Numbered from the stretch's first letter, positions 6,988-14,109 are shown. The stretch is DNA of 17,943 bases from JBBDRV01 sp040905285 (GCA_040905285.1 JBBDRV010000218.1:1-17943), one strand, 5' to 3'. Notes: generated by a model from the sequence alone, not told the origin. A program made the numbers and translations.

Positions 6988-7505
6988 GCTTTCGGACCTG
7001 TTTTGTTAATTTTGTATTGTGCAATCATCAGGGCACCGACCACGGCTGCCGTAAGCAGTATCGCCGTCATTTCAAACGGCATAAGGTATTCCGTATACAT
7101 GACGTCACCTATGGCCTCTACCGTACCGATATGTTCCATGTCTGCAGATATCTCCGGTAGCAGATCCGCCACGCCCCCGAGACTGTACAGCAGCTGTCCG
7201 AACACCACGACGCCAAGCAGAAAAGCCACCAGGTATTTTATCCTGAACTTATCAAACAGGCTTTCTTCCTCATCGATATTAAGCAGCATGATTACAAAAA
7301 GGAAAAGCACCATGATTGCGCCGGCATATACCACCAGCTGAATCATTGCAAGAAACTGTGCCTGCAGGAGCAGATAAATGCCGGCCACGGACAAGAGGTT
7401 CAGTACCAGGAACAATGCGCTGTTCACTGTATTTTTATTCAGAACAAGTGCCAGGGCAGAAGCTATGGCAAGTACCGAGAGCAGTACAAAAGCGTATGTC
7501 ACCAT
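6984..7505 (-). CDS. nuoJ: NADH-quinone oxidoreductase subunit J (complex I)
   Basis: A 173-residue ND6-type membrane protein with five predicted helices. The most conserved region, ALFLVLNLLSVAGIYLLLQA and LVVYAGAIMVLFLFVIMLLN (about residues 30-76), is intact and includes the glycine-containing third helix involved in coupling quinone chemistry to proton movement. It overlaps nuoK by four bases. The gene is preceded by a 356-base non-coding stretch rather than nuoI, so this is a two-gene unit cut off from the rest of the complex I genes. There is no clear Shine-Dalgarno; GTG at the second codon would be an equally possible start. Confidence 0.96.
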   Translation of the reverse strand: MVTYAFVLLSVLAIASALALVLNKNTVNSALFLVLNLLSVAGIYLLLQAQFLAMIQLVVYAGAIMVLFLFVIMLLNIDEEESLFDKFRIKYLVAFLLGVVVFGQLLYSLGGVADLLPEISADMEHIGTVEAIGDVMYTEYLMPFEMTAILLTAAVVGALMIAQYKINKTGPKA

Positions 7506-7530
7506 TAAATTACTATTGATTTGAAAGCGT

Positions 7531-7562
7531 TAAAGGTAGAGAAATTTAAAAATGCCATCAAG
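7531..7562 (-). promoter_or_regulatory. Possible nuoJK promoter of Bacteroidota type
   Basis: Read on the minus strand there is CTTG, 20 bases, then TACCTTTA, ending 26 bases before the nuoJ ATG. The Bacteroidota primary sigma factor prefers TTTG, 19-21 bases, TAnnTTTG. The match is 3/4 and 7/8 at correct spacing. Such matches arise by chance in AT-rich DNA, so this is only a candidate. Confidence 0.3.
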
Positions 7563-7699
7563 GGTATTTCACCGAAAACAGACGAATCATGAAAAAATAA
7601 GCCGGGGGGCCGAAAACCGCGTGTACCGGCAGAAACAGAGGTTGCCGCCGGATCCTGCTTTTGAATTTCACCACCTGCACGGCTGCATCAGTTCCCGCC

Positions 7700-7723
7700 A
7701 AACATATCACTTAACATATGTTT
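7700..7723. repeat. 8-bp inverted repeat upstream of moxR
   Basis: AAACATAT (7700-7707) and ATATGTTT (7716-7723) are perfect complements, eight bases apart. The right half also holds the self-contained palindrome AACATATGTT (7713-7722). It lies about 55 bases upstream of a TATAAT-like box and could be an operator; no regulator is known. Confidence 0.5.
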
Positions 7724-7778
7724 TACAACCTATTATTTAACAGGCACTATCTTTATAAATGGGATTGCACATTTTAGG

Positions 7779-7784
7779 TATAAT
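7779..7784 (+). promoter_or_regulatory. Possible -10 element for moxR
   Basis: A perfect TATAAT lies 77 bases before the moxR ATG, in AT-rich DNA. No convincing -35 element is at the usual distance upstream, so confidence is low. Confidence 0.3.
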
Positions 7785-7861
7785 TTGTTCTTTTAGATCC
7801 TCTTTCTCAAACCGCATGAAGATACAGAAACTATATTCAATATTGAATTAACCGGACGGAT

Positions 7862-8860
7862 ATGACGAACCATGCTGATATGCAGATGCTCGGTGAAAAA
7901 ATAAAAGAGCACAGTGTATTTATCGATGAGATCAACAGGGAACTTGAAAAGGTTATTGTCGGACAGAGATATATGATAGACCGGCTGCTGATCGGGCTCC
8001 TGGCCGAAGGCCATGTGTTGCTGGAGGGGGTTCCGGGACTGGCTAAAACCCTCACGGTTTCATCACTTGCCCGGGTGATCAGTACCGGTTTTCAGCGTAT
8101 ACAGTTTACACCTGATCTGCTTCCGGCCGACCTGGTCGGTACACTGATCTACAATCAGAAGGACGGGGAATTCACCGTAAAGAAGGGACCGATATTTTCC
8201 AATATTATCCTTGCGGACGAAATTAACCGCTCACCTGCAAAAGTGCAGAGTGCCCTGCTTGAAGCCATGCAGGAACTTCAGGTCACAATCGGGGAATCAA
8301 CCTACAAGCTGGATGAGCCTTTTCTGGTACTGGCAACGCAGAACCCGGTGGAACAGGAAGGCACCTATCCCCTTCCGGAAGCACAGGTAGACAGGTTCAT
8401 GCTGAAAATAAAAATCAACTATCCCACCGAAAGTGAAGAGCTGGAAATCATGCGCCGGATGTCCAGAACAGGAACAAAGACCGAATTGAAGCCCATCATT
8501 GATCCGGGCCAGGTACTGGCTGCCCGGGAAGTGGTTAACGAAATTTATATAGATGAGAAAGTGGAGCAGTATATCATCAACCTTGTTTTTGCCACGAGAG
8601 ACCCGGAAAAATTCGGACTGGACAATTTGTCCGGACTGATTGACTTTGGAGCATCTCCGAGAGCGACAATTAATCTGAATCTTGCTTCGAAAGCCCATGC
8701 CTTTATGGAGCATCGCGCGTATGTTACCCCTGAAGATGTGCGAACAATTGCCATGGACGTCTTGCGACATCGTATTATACCGACATTTGAAGCTGAAGCA
8801 GAGGATATATCATCCGAAAATATAGTTCAAACCATACTTTCTTCCATACAAGTGCCTTGA
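7862..8860 (+). CDS. MoxR-family AAA+ ATPase
   Basis: A 332-residue AAA_3 ATPase. Walker A is GVPGLAKT (56-63), Walker B ILADEINRSPAKVQSALLEA (116-135), and sensor 1 is in LVLATQNPVEQEGTYPLPEA (155-174), followed by the conserved QVDRFMLKI. MoxR ATPases are cytoplasmic chaperone-like machines that usually work with von Willebrand A and DUF58 proteins encoded just downstream, helping to activate or assemble protein complexes. No such partner follows here; the next gene is a small unknown protein. The start is the first ATG after a long AT-rich leader; Met7 or Met9 could also serve. No clear Shine-Dalgarno is present. The substrate cannot be predicted. Confidence 0.95.
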   Translation: MTNHADMQMLGEKIKEHSVFIDEINRELEKVIVGQRYMIDRLLIGLLAEGHVLLEGVPGLAKTLTVSSLARVISTGFQRIQFTPDLLPADLVGTLIYNQKDGEFTVKKGPIFSNIILADEINRSPAKVQSALLEAMQELQVTIGESTYKLDEPFLVLATQNPVEQEGTYPLPEAQVDRFMLKIKINYPTESEELEIMRRMSRTGTKTELKPIIDPGQVLAAREVVNEIYIDEKVEQYIINLVFATRDPEKFGLDNLSGLIDFGASPRATINLNLASKAHAFMEHRAYVTPEDVRTIAMDVLRHRIIPTFEAEAEDISSENIVQTILSSIQVP

Positions 8861-8863
8861 AAA

Positions 8864-8893
8864 TTGAATTGATTTACTGAATTTGAATTGATT
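8864..8893. repeat. 11-bp direct repeat between moxR and the 82-residue gene
   Basis: TTGAATTGATT occurs at 8864-8874 and again at 8883-8893, 19 bases start to start. It lies in the 84-base gap before the small gene. It may be a binding site or only AT-rich chance. Confidence 0.4.
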
Positions 8894-8944
8894 GATAATT
8901 TTTAATTAACTTCTTTAGATTACAGTTTAATAAAACTAATAGAT

Positions 8945-9193
8945 ATGAAGGTAAAAATAGTCCCTAAATCAGAAGTTAAAGTATCGAGAAACAGTTCTTC
9001 CAAGTATCAGCCTTTGATAGATGCTTTAAAAAAATTAAAACCGGATGGAGAAGTGCTGAAAGTCAAATATTCGGATGAGCGGGAGTTGAATTCGATGCGA
9101 AACATTGTGTACACCGCCAACAGAGATGAGGGGAAAAAAATCAAGAGTAACAAAGACTCCCATAATAAAACCGTCTTCTTTTATCTGGAATAG
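8945..9193 (+). CDS. Unknown small protein, 82 residues
   Basis: I do not recognise this protein. It is hydrophilic and Lys-rich (MKVKIVPKSEVKVSRNSSSK at the start), with no signal peptide or membrane segment. The middle (PLIDALKKLKPDGEVLKVKY) looks like a helix then a strand; LNSMRNIVYTANRDEGKKIK like a second helix and turn; and DSHNKTVFFYLE like a final strand, so a small alpha/beta domain is plausible. The support for it being real is the compact folded-looking composition, its own AT-rich leader, and a strong terminator directly after the stop. It is 84 bases downstream of moxR on the same strand, so co-transcription is possible. No ribosome binding site is evident. Confidence 0.7.
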   Translation: MKVKIVPKSEVKVSRNSSSKYQPLIDALKKLKPDGEVLKVKYSDERELNSMRNIVYTANRDEGKKIKSNKDSHNKTVFFYLE

Positions 9194-9198
9194 CAGGT

Positions 9199-9233
9199 AA
9201 AAAAAAAGCGTCCCCGCATGGAGACGCTTTTTT
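9199..9233. terminator. Bidirectional intrinsic terminator
   Basis: A run of nine A (9199-9207), then GCGTC (9208-9212), a ten-base loop, GACGC (9223-9227) and six T (9228-9233). The stem is GC-rich with flanking A/T pairs that give a U-tract in either direction. It sits between the convergent 82-residue gene and rpsA and can end both transcripts. Confidence 0.88.
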
Positions 9234-9261
9234 AATTTTATCTGATAACAAATCGGGCCTG

Positions 9262-11325
9262 TCATGAAGTTTCTTCAGACGACTCGTCTTCATCATCATT
9301 TTTCTTTTCCTTCTCAGCCTCAGCGAGCTTTTCAGCCAAACCTGATACTTCACCCAGTGTCGGGGTTCCGGTTTCAACAGCTGTCTGTTTGCCGGGTTTC
9401 TTCCTCGTTTTCGCTTTTGGTTTTGAAGTATCCTTTTCTTTCTGTGACAGTTCAATGGTTTTGCTCGGCTCATCAAATTCAACAACAAAGCCTTCTATCT
9501 CATCACCCTCACTGTAAGACTCACTCAGGTCCTCTACCGGTTCCTTGAGCCTGTCTTTTGGCAGGAAAGAGTCCACACCAAGCTCGAGCTCAACAAACAG
9601 ACCCTTGTCGGTGATTTTAGAAATCTTGCCGCTTGCCTTTGAGCCCGGACCGTAGTTTTCAGCATATTTTTCCCAAGGATTATCTTCGACCTGTTTGTGG
9701 CCAAGCGTGATTCTCCGATTGTCAAAGTCAACGGCCAGAACAACAATCTCGATCTCCTGACCTTTGTTTACAATCTCGTTGGGATGCTCTACTTTATCGG
9801 TCCAGCTAAGGTCGGAAACATGGATAAGGCCGTCAATCCCCGGCTCGAGCTCAACAAAAACTCCAAAATTGGTCAGGTTTCTTACGGTTCCCTTATGCCG
9901 TGAACCAATTGGATAACGCTCAAGCAAGTCTTCCCAGGGATCTTTTTCCAGCTGTTTGACACCGAGTGATATCTTCTTCTCATCTTCGTTGATATTCAAT
10001 ACGACACACTCGATGATATCATTCTTGTCCACCAGCTGGGAGGGGTGCTTGATATGCTGGGTCCACGACATTTCACTGATATGGATCAAGCCTTCAACTC
10101 CTTTTTCAAGTTCGATAAACGCTCCGTAATCGGCGATGGACACCACACGCCCCTGTACTCTCATGCCTTCAGGAAATTTTTCGTGAATGGCATTCCAGGG
10201 ATGCGGCTGCAGCTGCTTGAGACCCAGTGACACACGTTTGGACTTTTCATCAAAGTCGATCACCGCAACATTCATCCGCTGATCAAGTCTCACAATCTCT
10301 TCGGGATGCTCTACACGTCCCCACGAGAGATCGGTAATATGAAGAAGTCCGTCTACTCCGCCGAGATCAATAAAGACACCGAAATCCGTGATGTTCTTCA
10401 CAATTCCCTCCAGTACCTGACCGGCTTCAATCGACTCGAGAATTTCTTCTCGCTGCTCCTCGAGATCTGATTCAATCAGGGCCCGGTGGGAAACCACCAC
10501 ATTTTCAGCCTGCATGTTGAGTTTTACAACCTGGAATTCCATGGTTTTCCCGACATAAGCGTCGAAATCCCTGACAGGCCGCACATCAATTTGCGATCCG
10601 GGTAAAAAGGCATCAATACCAAAAATATCGACAACCATTCCCCCTTTTATCCGCCGCTGAATAAACCCTTCAATGACTTCACCGGTTTCATGAGATTTTT
10701 CAATTGTTTCCCAGGCTTGCAGAATATCCGCCTTGCGCCGGGAGAGGATCAGCTGGCCTTCCCTGTCTTCAACCCGGTCCAGGAATACCTCAACTTCATC
10801 TCCCGGGCGCAGGTTTTCCACAATCTTGTTTGAAAACTCGTTAACCGGAACAATACCTTCCGATTTAAATCCGATATCGACGACCACATATTTCTCATCG
10901 ACGGAGACGACGATACCTGTTACAATTTCTTTCTCCTCAATTTCATTGAGGGTGTCTTCATACATGCTGGCAAGCTGGTTGAACTCGTCATCCGAATAAT
11001 CATCAGATGCTGCCTGCAGCTGGTCAAAGGTATAAACTTCATCTGCCAGATCGCCTGTAAATGTAGGTACCTCTCCGGGTGCTTCCTTCACAGCCGGAGC
11101 CGTTGCTTCCGCATCGTTTTCCGCCGCTTCCCCAGCTTCTGATTCCAGGGGCGCATTTGCCGCAGTCTCTTCTTTTTCCTCTTTATCCTGATTTGATTCT
11201 CCGGTCTCCGTGCCTGTTTCCCCGGTTTGGGCAGGCCCTGAGGTTTCCTTTCCGGATGTCTCCGGATTCTGCTCTTCTTTTTTTTCTGTTTCCTGTTCCT
11301 GTTCCTGTTTCAGATCTTCTGTCAT
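9262..11325 (-). CDS. rpsA: Ribosomal protein S1 with long acidic N-terminus
   Basis: A 687-residue protein with six S1 RNA-binding domains at about residues 133-199, 215-284, 302-371, 387-457, 473-544 and 560-629. Domains 3-5 are the most regular, with motifs such as TDFGVFIDLGGVDGLLHITD, ADYGAFIELEKGVEGLIHIS and TNFGVFVELEPGIDGLIHVS. S1 binds mRNA at the small ribosomal subunit and helps start translation. The first 130 residues are not S1 domains but a low-complexity, Glu-rich stretch (for example EQEQETEKKEEQ), and the C-terminus is Lys-rich then acidic. The ATG at 11323-11325 is the first of the open frame. It follows cmk by 62 bases, a widespread bacterial gene pair. Confidence 0.97.
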   Translation of the reverse strand: MTEDLKQEQEQETEKKEEQNPETSGKETSGPAQTGETGTETGESNQDKEEKEETAANAPLESEAGEAAENDAEATAPAVKEAPGEVPTFTGDLADEVYTFDQLQAASDDYSDDEFNQLASMYEDTLNEIEEKEIVTGIVVSVDEKYVVVDIGFKSEGIVPVNEFSNKIVENLRPGDEVEVFLDRVEDREGQLILSRRKADILQAWETIEKSHETGEVIEGFIQRRIKGGMVVDIFGIDAFLPGSQIDVRPVRDFDAYVGKTMEFQVVKLNMQAENVVVSHRALIESDLEEQREEILESIEAGQVLEGIVKNITDFGVFIDLGGVDGLLHITDLSWGRVEHPEEIVRLDQRMNVAVIDFDEKSKRVSLGLKQLQPHPWNAIHEKFPEGMRVQGRVVSIADYGAFIELEKGVEGLIHISEMSWTQHIKHPSQLVDKNDIIECVVLNINEDEKKISLGVKQLEKDPWEDLLERYPIGSRHKGTVRNLTNFGVFVELEPGIDGLIHVSDLSWTDKVEHPNEIVNKGQEIEIVVLAVDFDNRRITLGHKQVEDNPWEKYAENYGPGSKASGKISKITDKGLFVELELGVDSFLPKDRLKEPVEDLSESYSEGDEIEGFVVEFDEPSKTIELSQKEKDTSKPKAKTRKKPGKQTAVETGTPTLGEVSGLAEKLAEAEKEKKNDDEDESSEETS

Positions 11326-11350
11326 TTATGGTTTCCGGTTAAAAATGCCG

Positions 11351-11366
11351 CGTTCATCGCTGAACG
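11351..11366 (-). promoter_or_regulatory. Hairpin in the rpsA leader
   Basis: On the minus strand the cmk-rpsA gap reads CGTTCA GCGA TGAACG, a perfect six-pair stem with a four-base loop, followed a few bases on by TTTTT. It lies about 25 bases before the rpsA start. It may be a weak attenuator or a leader element through which S1 acts on its own mRNA, as is known for E. coli S1; this is inference. Confidence 0.4.
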
Positions 11367-11387
11367 GGATTGGGGTTAAAATTAAGT

Positions 11388-12044
11388 TTATAAATGTAAT
11401 TTATCCTGTATAACGGTATTGATTTCCTTTACCTGTTCATCAAATGTTTTATTCGTTGTGTCAATGACCAGAGCGTCCGCCGGCTTGACCAGCGGATCGA
11501 GATCCCGGGACTGGTCGGCGGCATCACGTTCCCGAAGATTATTTTTTACGTCTTCAAACGAAATCGTTTCGCCGCCGGATTTGAATTCATCGTACCGGCG
11601 TCTGGCCCGGACCTCAAGCGACGCTTCCATGAAAAACTTCAGGTCGGCATCCGGAAAAACCGCACTGCCCAGATCCCGGCCATCGGCAATAAACTCTCTG
11701 TTTTTCACCGCATTTCTCATAAGGTGATTGACAAACTTTCTAACAACAGGCATCGCTGCAACATTGCTTACATAATCAAATATCCGCTGTTTACGGATAT
11801 CCGCACTCACATCAACGGAGTCTACATAAATGTTGAAATGTCTGTTCTTATATTCAAACTGAATATCTTTTGATGTCAGGATTTCAAGGAACTTATGATC
11901 AGGCTTGTTCTCCTCCAGCCAGATCCATGTTGCCGCCCTGTATAAAGCACCCGAATCGAGATACTGAATATCGAGGGATTCGGAAACAGCTTTTGCTGTT
12001 GAACTTTTTCCGGAACCGGAGAGGCCATCAATTACAATGATCAT
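11388..12044 (-). CDS. cmk: Cytidylate kinase
   Basis: A 218-residue P-loop kinase that phosphorylates CMP and dCMP to the diphosphates with ATP, for pyrimidine salvage and DNA/RNA precursors in the cytoplasm. The P-loop is GLSGSGKSS (7-15), followed by YLDSGALYRAAT (28-39). DGRDLGSAVFPDADLKFFME (121-140) is the family signature, usually with DIG or DIGT; here it is DLGS, a mild variation. RARRRY (146-151) and RDAADQSRDLDPL (173-185) form the lid and nucleotide-binding region. Length is normal for bacterial Cmk. The ATG at 12042-12044 is the only start before the P-loop. It is transcribed with rpsA and divergent from rpsT. Confidence 0.96.
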   Translation of the reverse strand: MIIVIDGLSGSGKSSTAKAVSESLDIQYLDSGALYRAATWIWLEENKPDHKFLEILTSKDIQFEYKNRHFNIYVDSVDVSADIRKQRIFDYVSNVAAMPVVRKFVNHLMRNAVKNREFIADGRDLGSAVFPDADLKFFMEASLEVRARRRYDEFKSGGETISFEDVKNNLRERDAADQSRDLDPLVKPADALVIDTTNKTFDEQVKEINTVIQDKLHL

Positions 12045-12099
12045 ATTAGTAAGAGAACGGTTAAATTAAATTTTAATAAGGTAATTATCAATCCTATTC

Positions 12100-12118
12100 T
12101 TGGATAATGATTGGATAA
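12100..12118. repeat. Direct repeat TTGGATAA in the cmk/rpsT divergent region
   Basis: TTGGATAA is found at 12100-12107 and 12111-12118, 11 bases start to start, about one helical turn. It lies between the divergent cmk and rpsT starts, so a shared regulator site is possible, but no other evidence supports this. Confidence 0.35.
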
Positions 12119-12127
12119 CCTGTAAAT

Positions 12128-12155
12128 TTGAGATCTGTAAAAATACGCCTATTAA
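12128..12155 (+). promoter_or_regulatory. Possible rpsT promoter
   Basis: TTGAGA (12128-12133) is followed after 16 bases by TATTAA (12150-12155), giving 5/6 and 4/6 matches to the general -35/-10 pattern. The rpsT leader would be only about ten bases. By-eye call. Confidence 0.3.
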
Positions 12156-12172
12156 ATTGACACAACCAAATT

Positions 12173-12424
12173 ATGCCACAACATAAATCAGCAGTAAAAA
12201 GAATGCGCCAGAACGCAAAGCGGCGCAAGCATAACCGTGAAAGACGCTCGCGAATGCGTAACCTGACAAAGAGCGTATTGGCTGAAACTGATAAAACAGA
12301 GGCCGAAAACCTTTTCAGACAGGCCGTTTCCCATATTGATCGTTTGTCTTCCAGGGGAATCCTGCATCAAAACAATGCTGCGCGAAAAAAAGCCCAGCTG
12401 TCCAGACACATTAATAACCTCTGA
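12173..12424 (+). CDS. rpsT: Ribosomal protein bS20
   Basis: An 83-residue, strongly basic protein beginning MPQHKSAVKRMRQNAKRRKH, which matches the N-terminus of bS20 (typically M-A-N-H-K-S-A-x-K-R). The family's R-M-R-N-L-T-K segment and the C-terminal HQNNAARKKAQLSRHINNL are also present. bS20 binds 16S rRNA in the small subunit body early in assembly. There is no Shine-Dalgarno at the start. Genes for bS20 are often alone; here the stop is only five bases before gpmI, so the two are very probably on one transcript. Confidence 0.97.
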   Translation: MPQHKSAVKRMRQNAKRRKHNRERRSRMRNLTKSVLAETDKTEAENLFRQAVSHIDRLSSRGILHQNNAARKKAQLSRHINNL

Positions 12425-12429
12425 CCGGT

Positions 12430-13950
12430 TTGCCCCGCAGTTCATCCAAAGCGCTTCTTATAGTAATAGACGGATTTGGAATAGCCGACGTACCTGAAGT
12501 CAGCGCAATCGAGAGAGCTGAAACACCCTGTCTGGATTCCCTCCTTAAAAATTATCCCAGTTCTCAACTCTCCGCCAGCGGACCGGATGTAGGGCTGCCG
12601 GACGGGCAGTTCGGGAATTCCGAAGTCGGCCACCTGAACATCGGCGCCGGGCGCGTCGTCTGGCAGGAGTTATCCCGCATCAACAAAGACATTGATGACA
12701 AGGGGTTTTTTGAGAACAGGGCCCTGGCCGGTGCGTTCCGGCATGCAGCTGAGAAAGGCAGGATCCACCTGATGGGTCTCTTTTCTGACGGCGGCGTCCA
12801 CAGCCACAACAGCCATCTGTTCGCACTCCTGAAAATGGCAAAGATGTTTGACATCGAGCATGTGTACATTCACGCTTTCACAGATGGCCGCGATACATCC
12901 CCGCACGGCGGACTGGACTATTACTACGAATTCAGGGAGAAAACTGAAGAGACGGGAACGGGCGAGCTGGCGTCCATAACCGGCCGCTATTTTGCCATGG
13001 ATCGTGACAACCGGTGGGAACGCACGGAAAAAGCCTATCGCATGCTCGTCAGTGGAGAGGGGGAGCATGAAGCAGATGCAGAGGAGGTTTTTAAAAAATC
13101 GTACAGCAATGGAACGACGGATGAATTTCTTCTTCCCCATTCCGTATCAACCGCCGGGGACAGCAGAATACGTCCCGGGGACGCAGTCATATTTTTTAAT
13201 CTCCGCGGAGACCGCGCACGACAGATAACCAAAGCCTTGCTGCGTTTTGATGAAGTGCCGTTTGAGACGGCCCCGCTGGACCTTCACCTGACTACGTTCA
13301 CATCGTATGATGAAACCTTCAGCAGGCATGTTGATGTCGCTTATCCTCCTGTCGAACTGAAGAATACACTGGGATACTGGGTCAGCCGGCAGAAGATACC
13401 GCAACTGAGAATTGCAGAAACTGAAAAATACCCGCATGTCACTTATTTCTTTAACGGCGGTCTGGAAACGCCGAATGAAGCGGAAGAGCGGATCATGATT
13501 CCCAGTCCCGATGTGGCCACCTATGACCTGCAACCGGAAATGAGCGCCCACCGGCTGTCCGTCAAACTTCGTGAACAGATCAAGACCGGAGATTTTGGCC
13601 TGATTGTCGTCAATTTCGCCAATGCTGACATGGTGGGCCACACCGGAGTGATGGAAGCCGCCGTGAAAGCCGTGGAAACGGTCGATGCGGAGTTGAAGAA
13701 TGTAGTTGAATCTGCAACAGGCCGGGAATACAAGATCCTGATCATTTCCGATCATGGAAATGCAGACTGTATGATAAAGGCCGACGGCAGCAGCCATACG
13801 GCACATACAAAAGCACCGGTTCCGGCTATTCTCATAGGAGAGGAGAATGCCGTCATGCATAACGGTACACTTGCCGATGTGGCCCCGACTTTACTGAAAA
13901 TGATGGGGCTTTCCAAACCTGATGAAATGACCGGCACACCTCTTTTTTAG
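12430..13950 (+). CDS. gpmI: 2,3-bisphosphoglycerate-independent phosphoglycerate mutase
   Basis: A 506-residue enzyme interconverting 3- and 2-phosphoglycerate in glycolysis and gluconeogenesis, using two manganese ions and a phosphoserine. Asp14 (IVIDGFG) and Ser64 in GQFGNSEVGHLNIGAGR (59-75) form the phosphatase active site with DHGNAD (441-446) and SSHTAHTK (454-461); TDGRDTSP (151-158) and ITGRYFAMDRDNRWER (183-198) belong to the transferase domain. Length is usual. The only start candidates after the last in-frame stop are CTG at 12421 and TTG at 12430; TTG gives the normal N-terminus. There is no ribosome binding site, so translation may depend on ribosomes finishing rpsT five bases before. 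Confidence 0.97.
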   Translation: MPRSSSKALLIVIDGFGIADVPEVSAIERAETPCLDSLLKNYPSSQLSASGPDVGLPDGQFGNSEVGHLNIGAGRVVWQELSRINKDIDDKGFFENRALAGAFRHAAEKGRIHLMGLFSDGGVHSHNSHLFALLKMAKMFDIEHVYIHAFTDGRDTSPHGGLDYYYEFREKTEETGTGELASITGRYFAMDRDNRWERTEKAYRMLVSGEGEHEADAEEVFKKSYSNGTTDEFLLPHSVSTAGDSRIRPGDAVIFFNLRGDRARQITKALLRFDEVPFETAPLDLHLTTFTSYDETFSRHVDVAYPPVELKNTLGYWVSRQKIPQLRIAETEKYPHVTYFFNGGLETPNEAEERIMIPSPDVATYDLQPEMSAHRLSVKLREQIKTGDFGLIVVNFANADMVGHTGVMEAAVKAVETVDAELKNVVESATGREYKILIISDHGNADCMIKADGSSHTAHTKAPVPAILIGEENAVMHNGTLADVAPTLLKMMGLSKPDEMTGTPLF

Positions 13951-14002
13951 CTCCTTATCCGGCACCTTTTTTATCCCTTTCAGCCTCTGTTACGGTTTGC
14001 TT

Positions 14003-14031
14003 TTGCATAGCCGCAACACTACTTTGATAAC
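14003..14031 (+). promoter_or_regulatory. Possible clpC promoter
   Basis: TTGCAT (14003-14008), 17 bases, then GATAAC (14026-14031), each 4/6 to the general pattern. Overlapping it is TTTG (13996-13999), 20 bases, TACTTTG, which resembles the Bacteroidota pattern with one base missing. The leader would be about 70 bases. I see no CtsR-type or CIRCE-type repeat. Confidence 0.27.
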
Positions 14032-14109
14032 AGATATGAACTAAAATTCCGCTACAGTCGTTAAAGGATTCGACAGACTCAATCACTATTAAAATCTCTG
14101 CAGGTACTC

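Larger units (their letters stand above)
7506..7861. other. Gene-free stretch between nuoJ and moxR
   Basis: These 356 bases separate two divergent genes. The ends are AT-rich and hold candidate promoters. The middle (about 7600-7690) is distinctly richer in G and C, with runs such as GCCGGGGGGCCG and GTACCGGC. The only reading frames are a 62-codon one on + (7552-7740) and a shorter one on -, both rich in Arg, His or Phe with no recognisable domain and no ribosome binding site; I judge both non-coding. No tRNA fold is visible. An inverted repeat lies at 7700-7723. Confidence 0.6.

Noticed and set aside
6556..7341. 261-codon open frame on the + strand over nuoK and nuoJ
   Set aside because: It is the antisense shadow of two clearly recognisable complex I genes and shows no protein-like pattern.
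7598..7690. tRNA or other known structured RNA in the GC-rich part of the intergenic region
   Set aside because: No T-loop sequence, no acceptor stem pairing and no CCA end can be found; the short complementary blocks do not form a single clear fold.
7552..7740. 62-codon open frame on the + strand between nuoJ and moxR
   Set aside because: It has no ribosome binding site, is full of Arg, Gln and His without any domain pattern, and covers a region of shifting base composition.
13147..13860. 237-codon open frame on the minus strand inside gpmI
   Set aside because: It lies fully opposite conserved active-site regions of gpmI and has the Cys/His/Arg-rich look of a shadow frame.
13951..14109. 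Heat-shock control element (CIRCE or CtsR-type) before clpC
   Set aside because: I found no long inverted repeat or tandem heptamer pattern in the 159-base leader.
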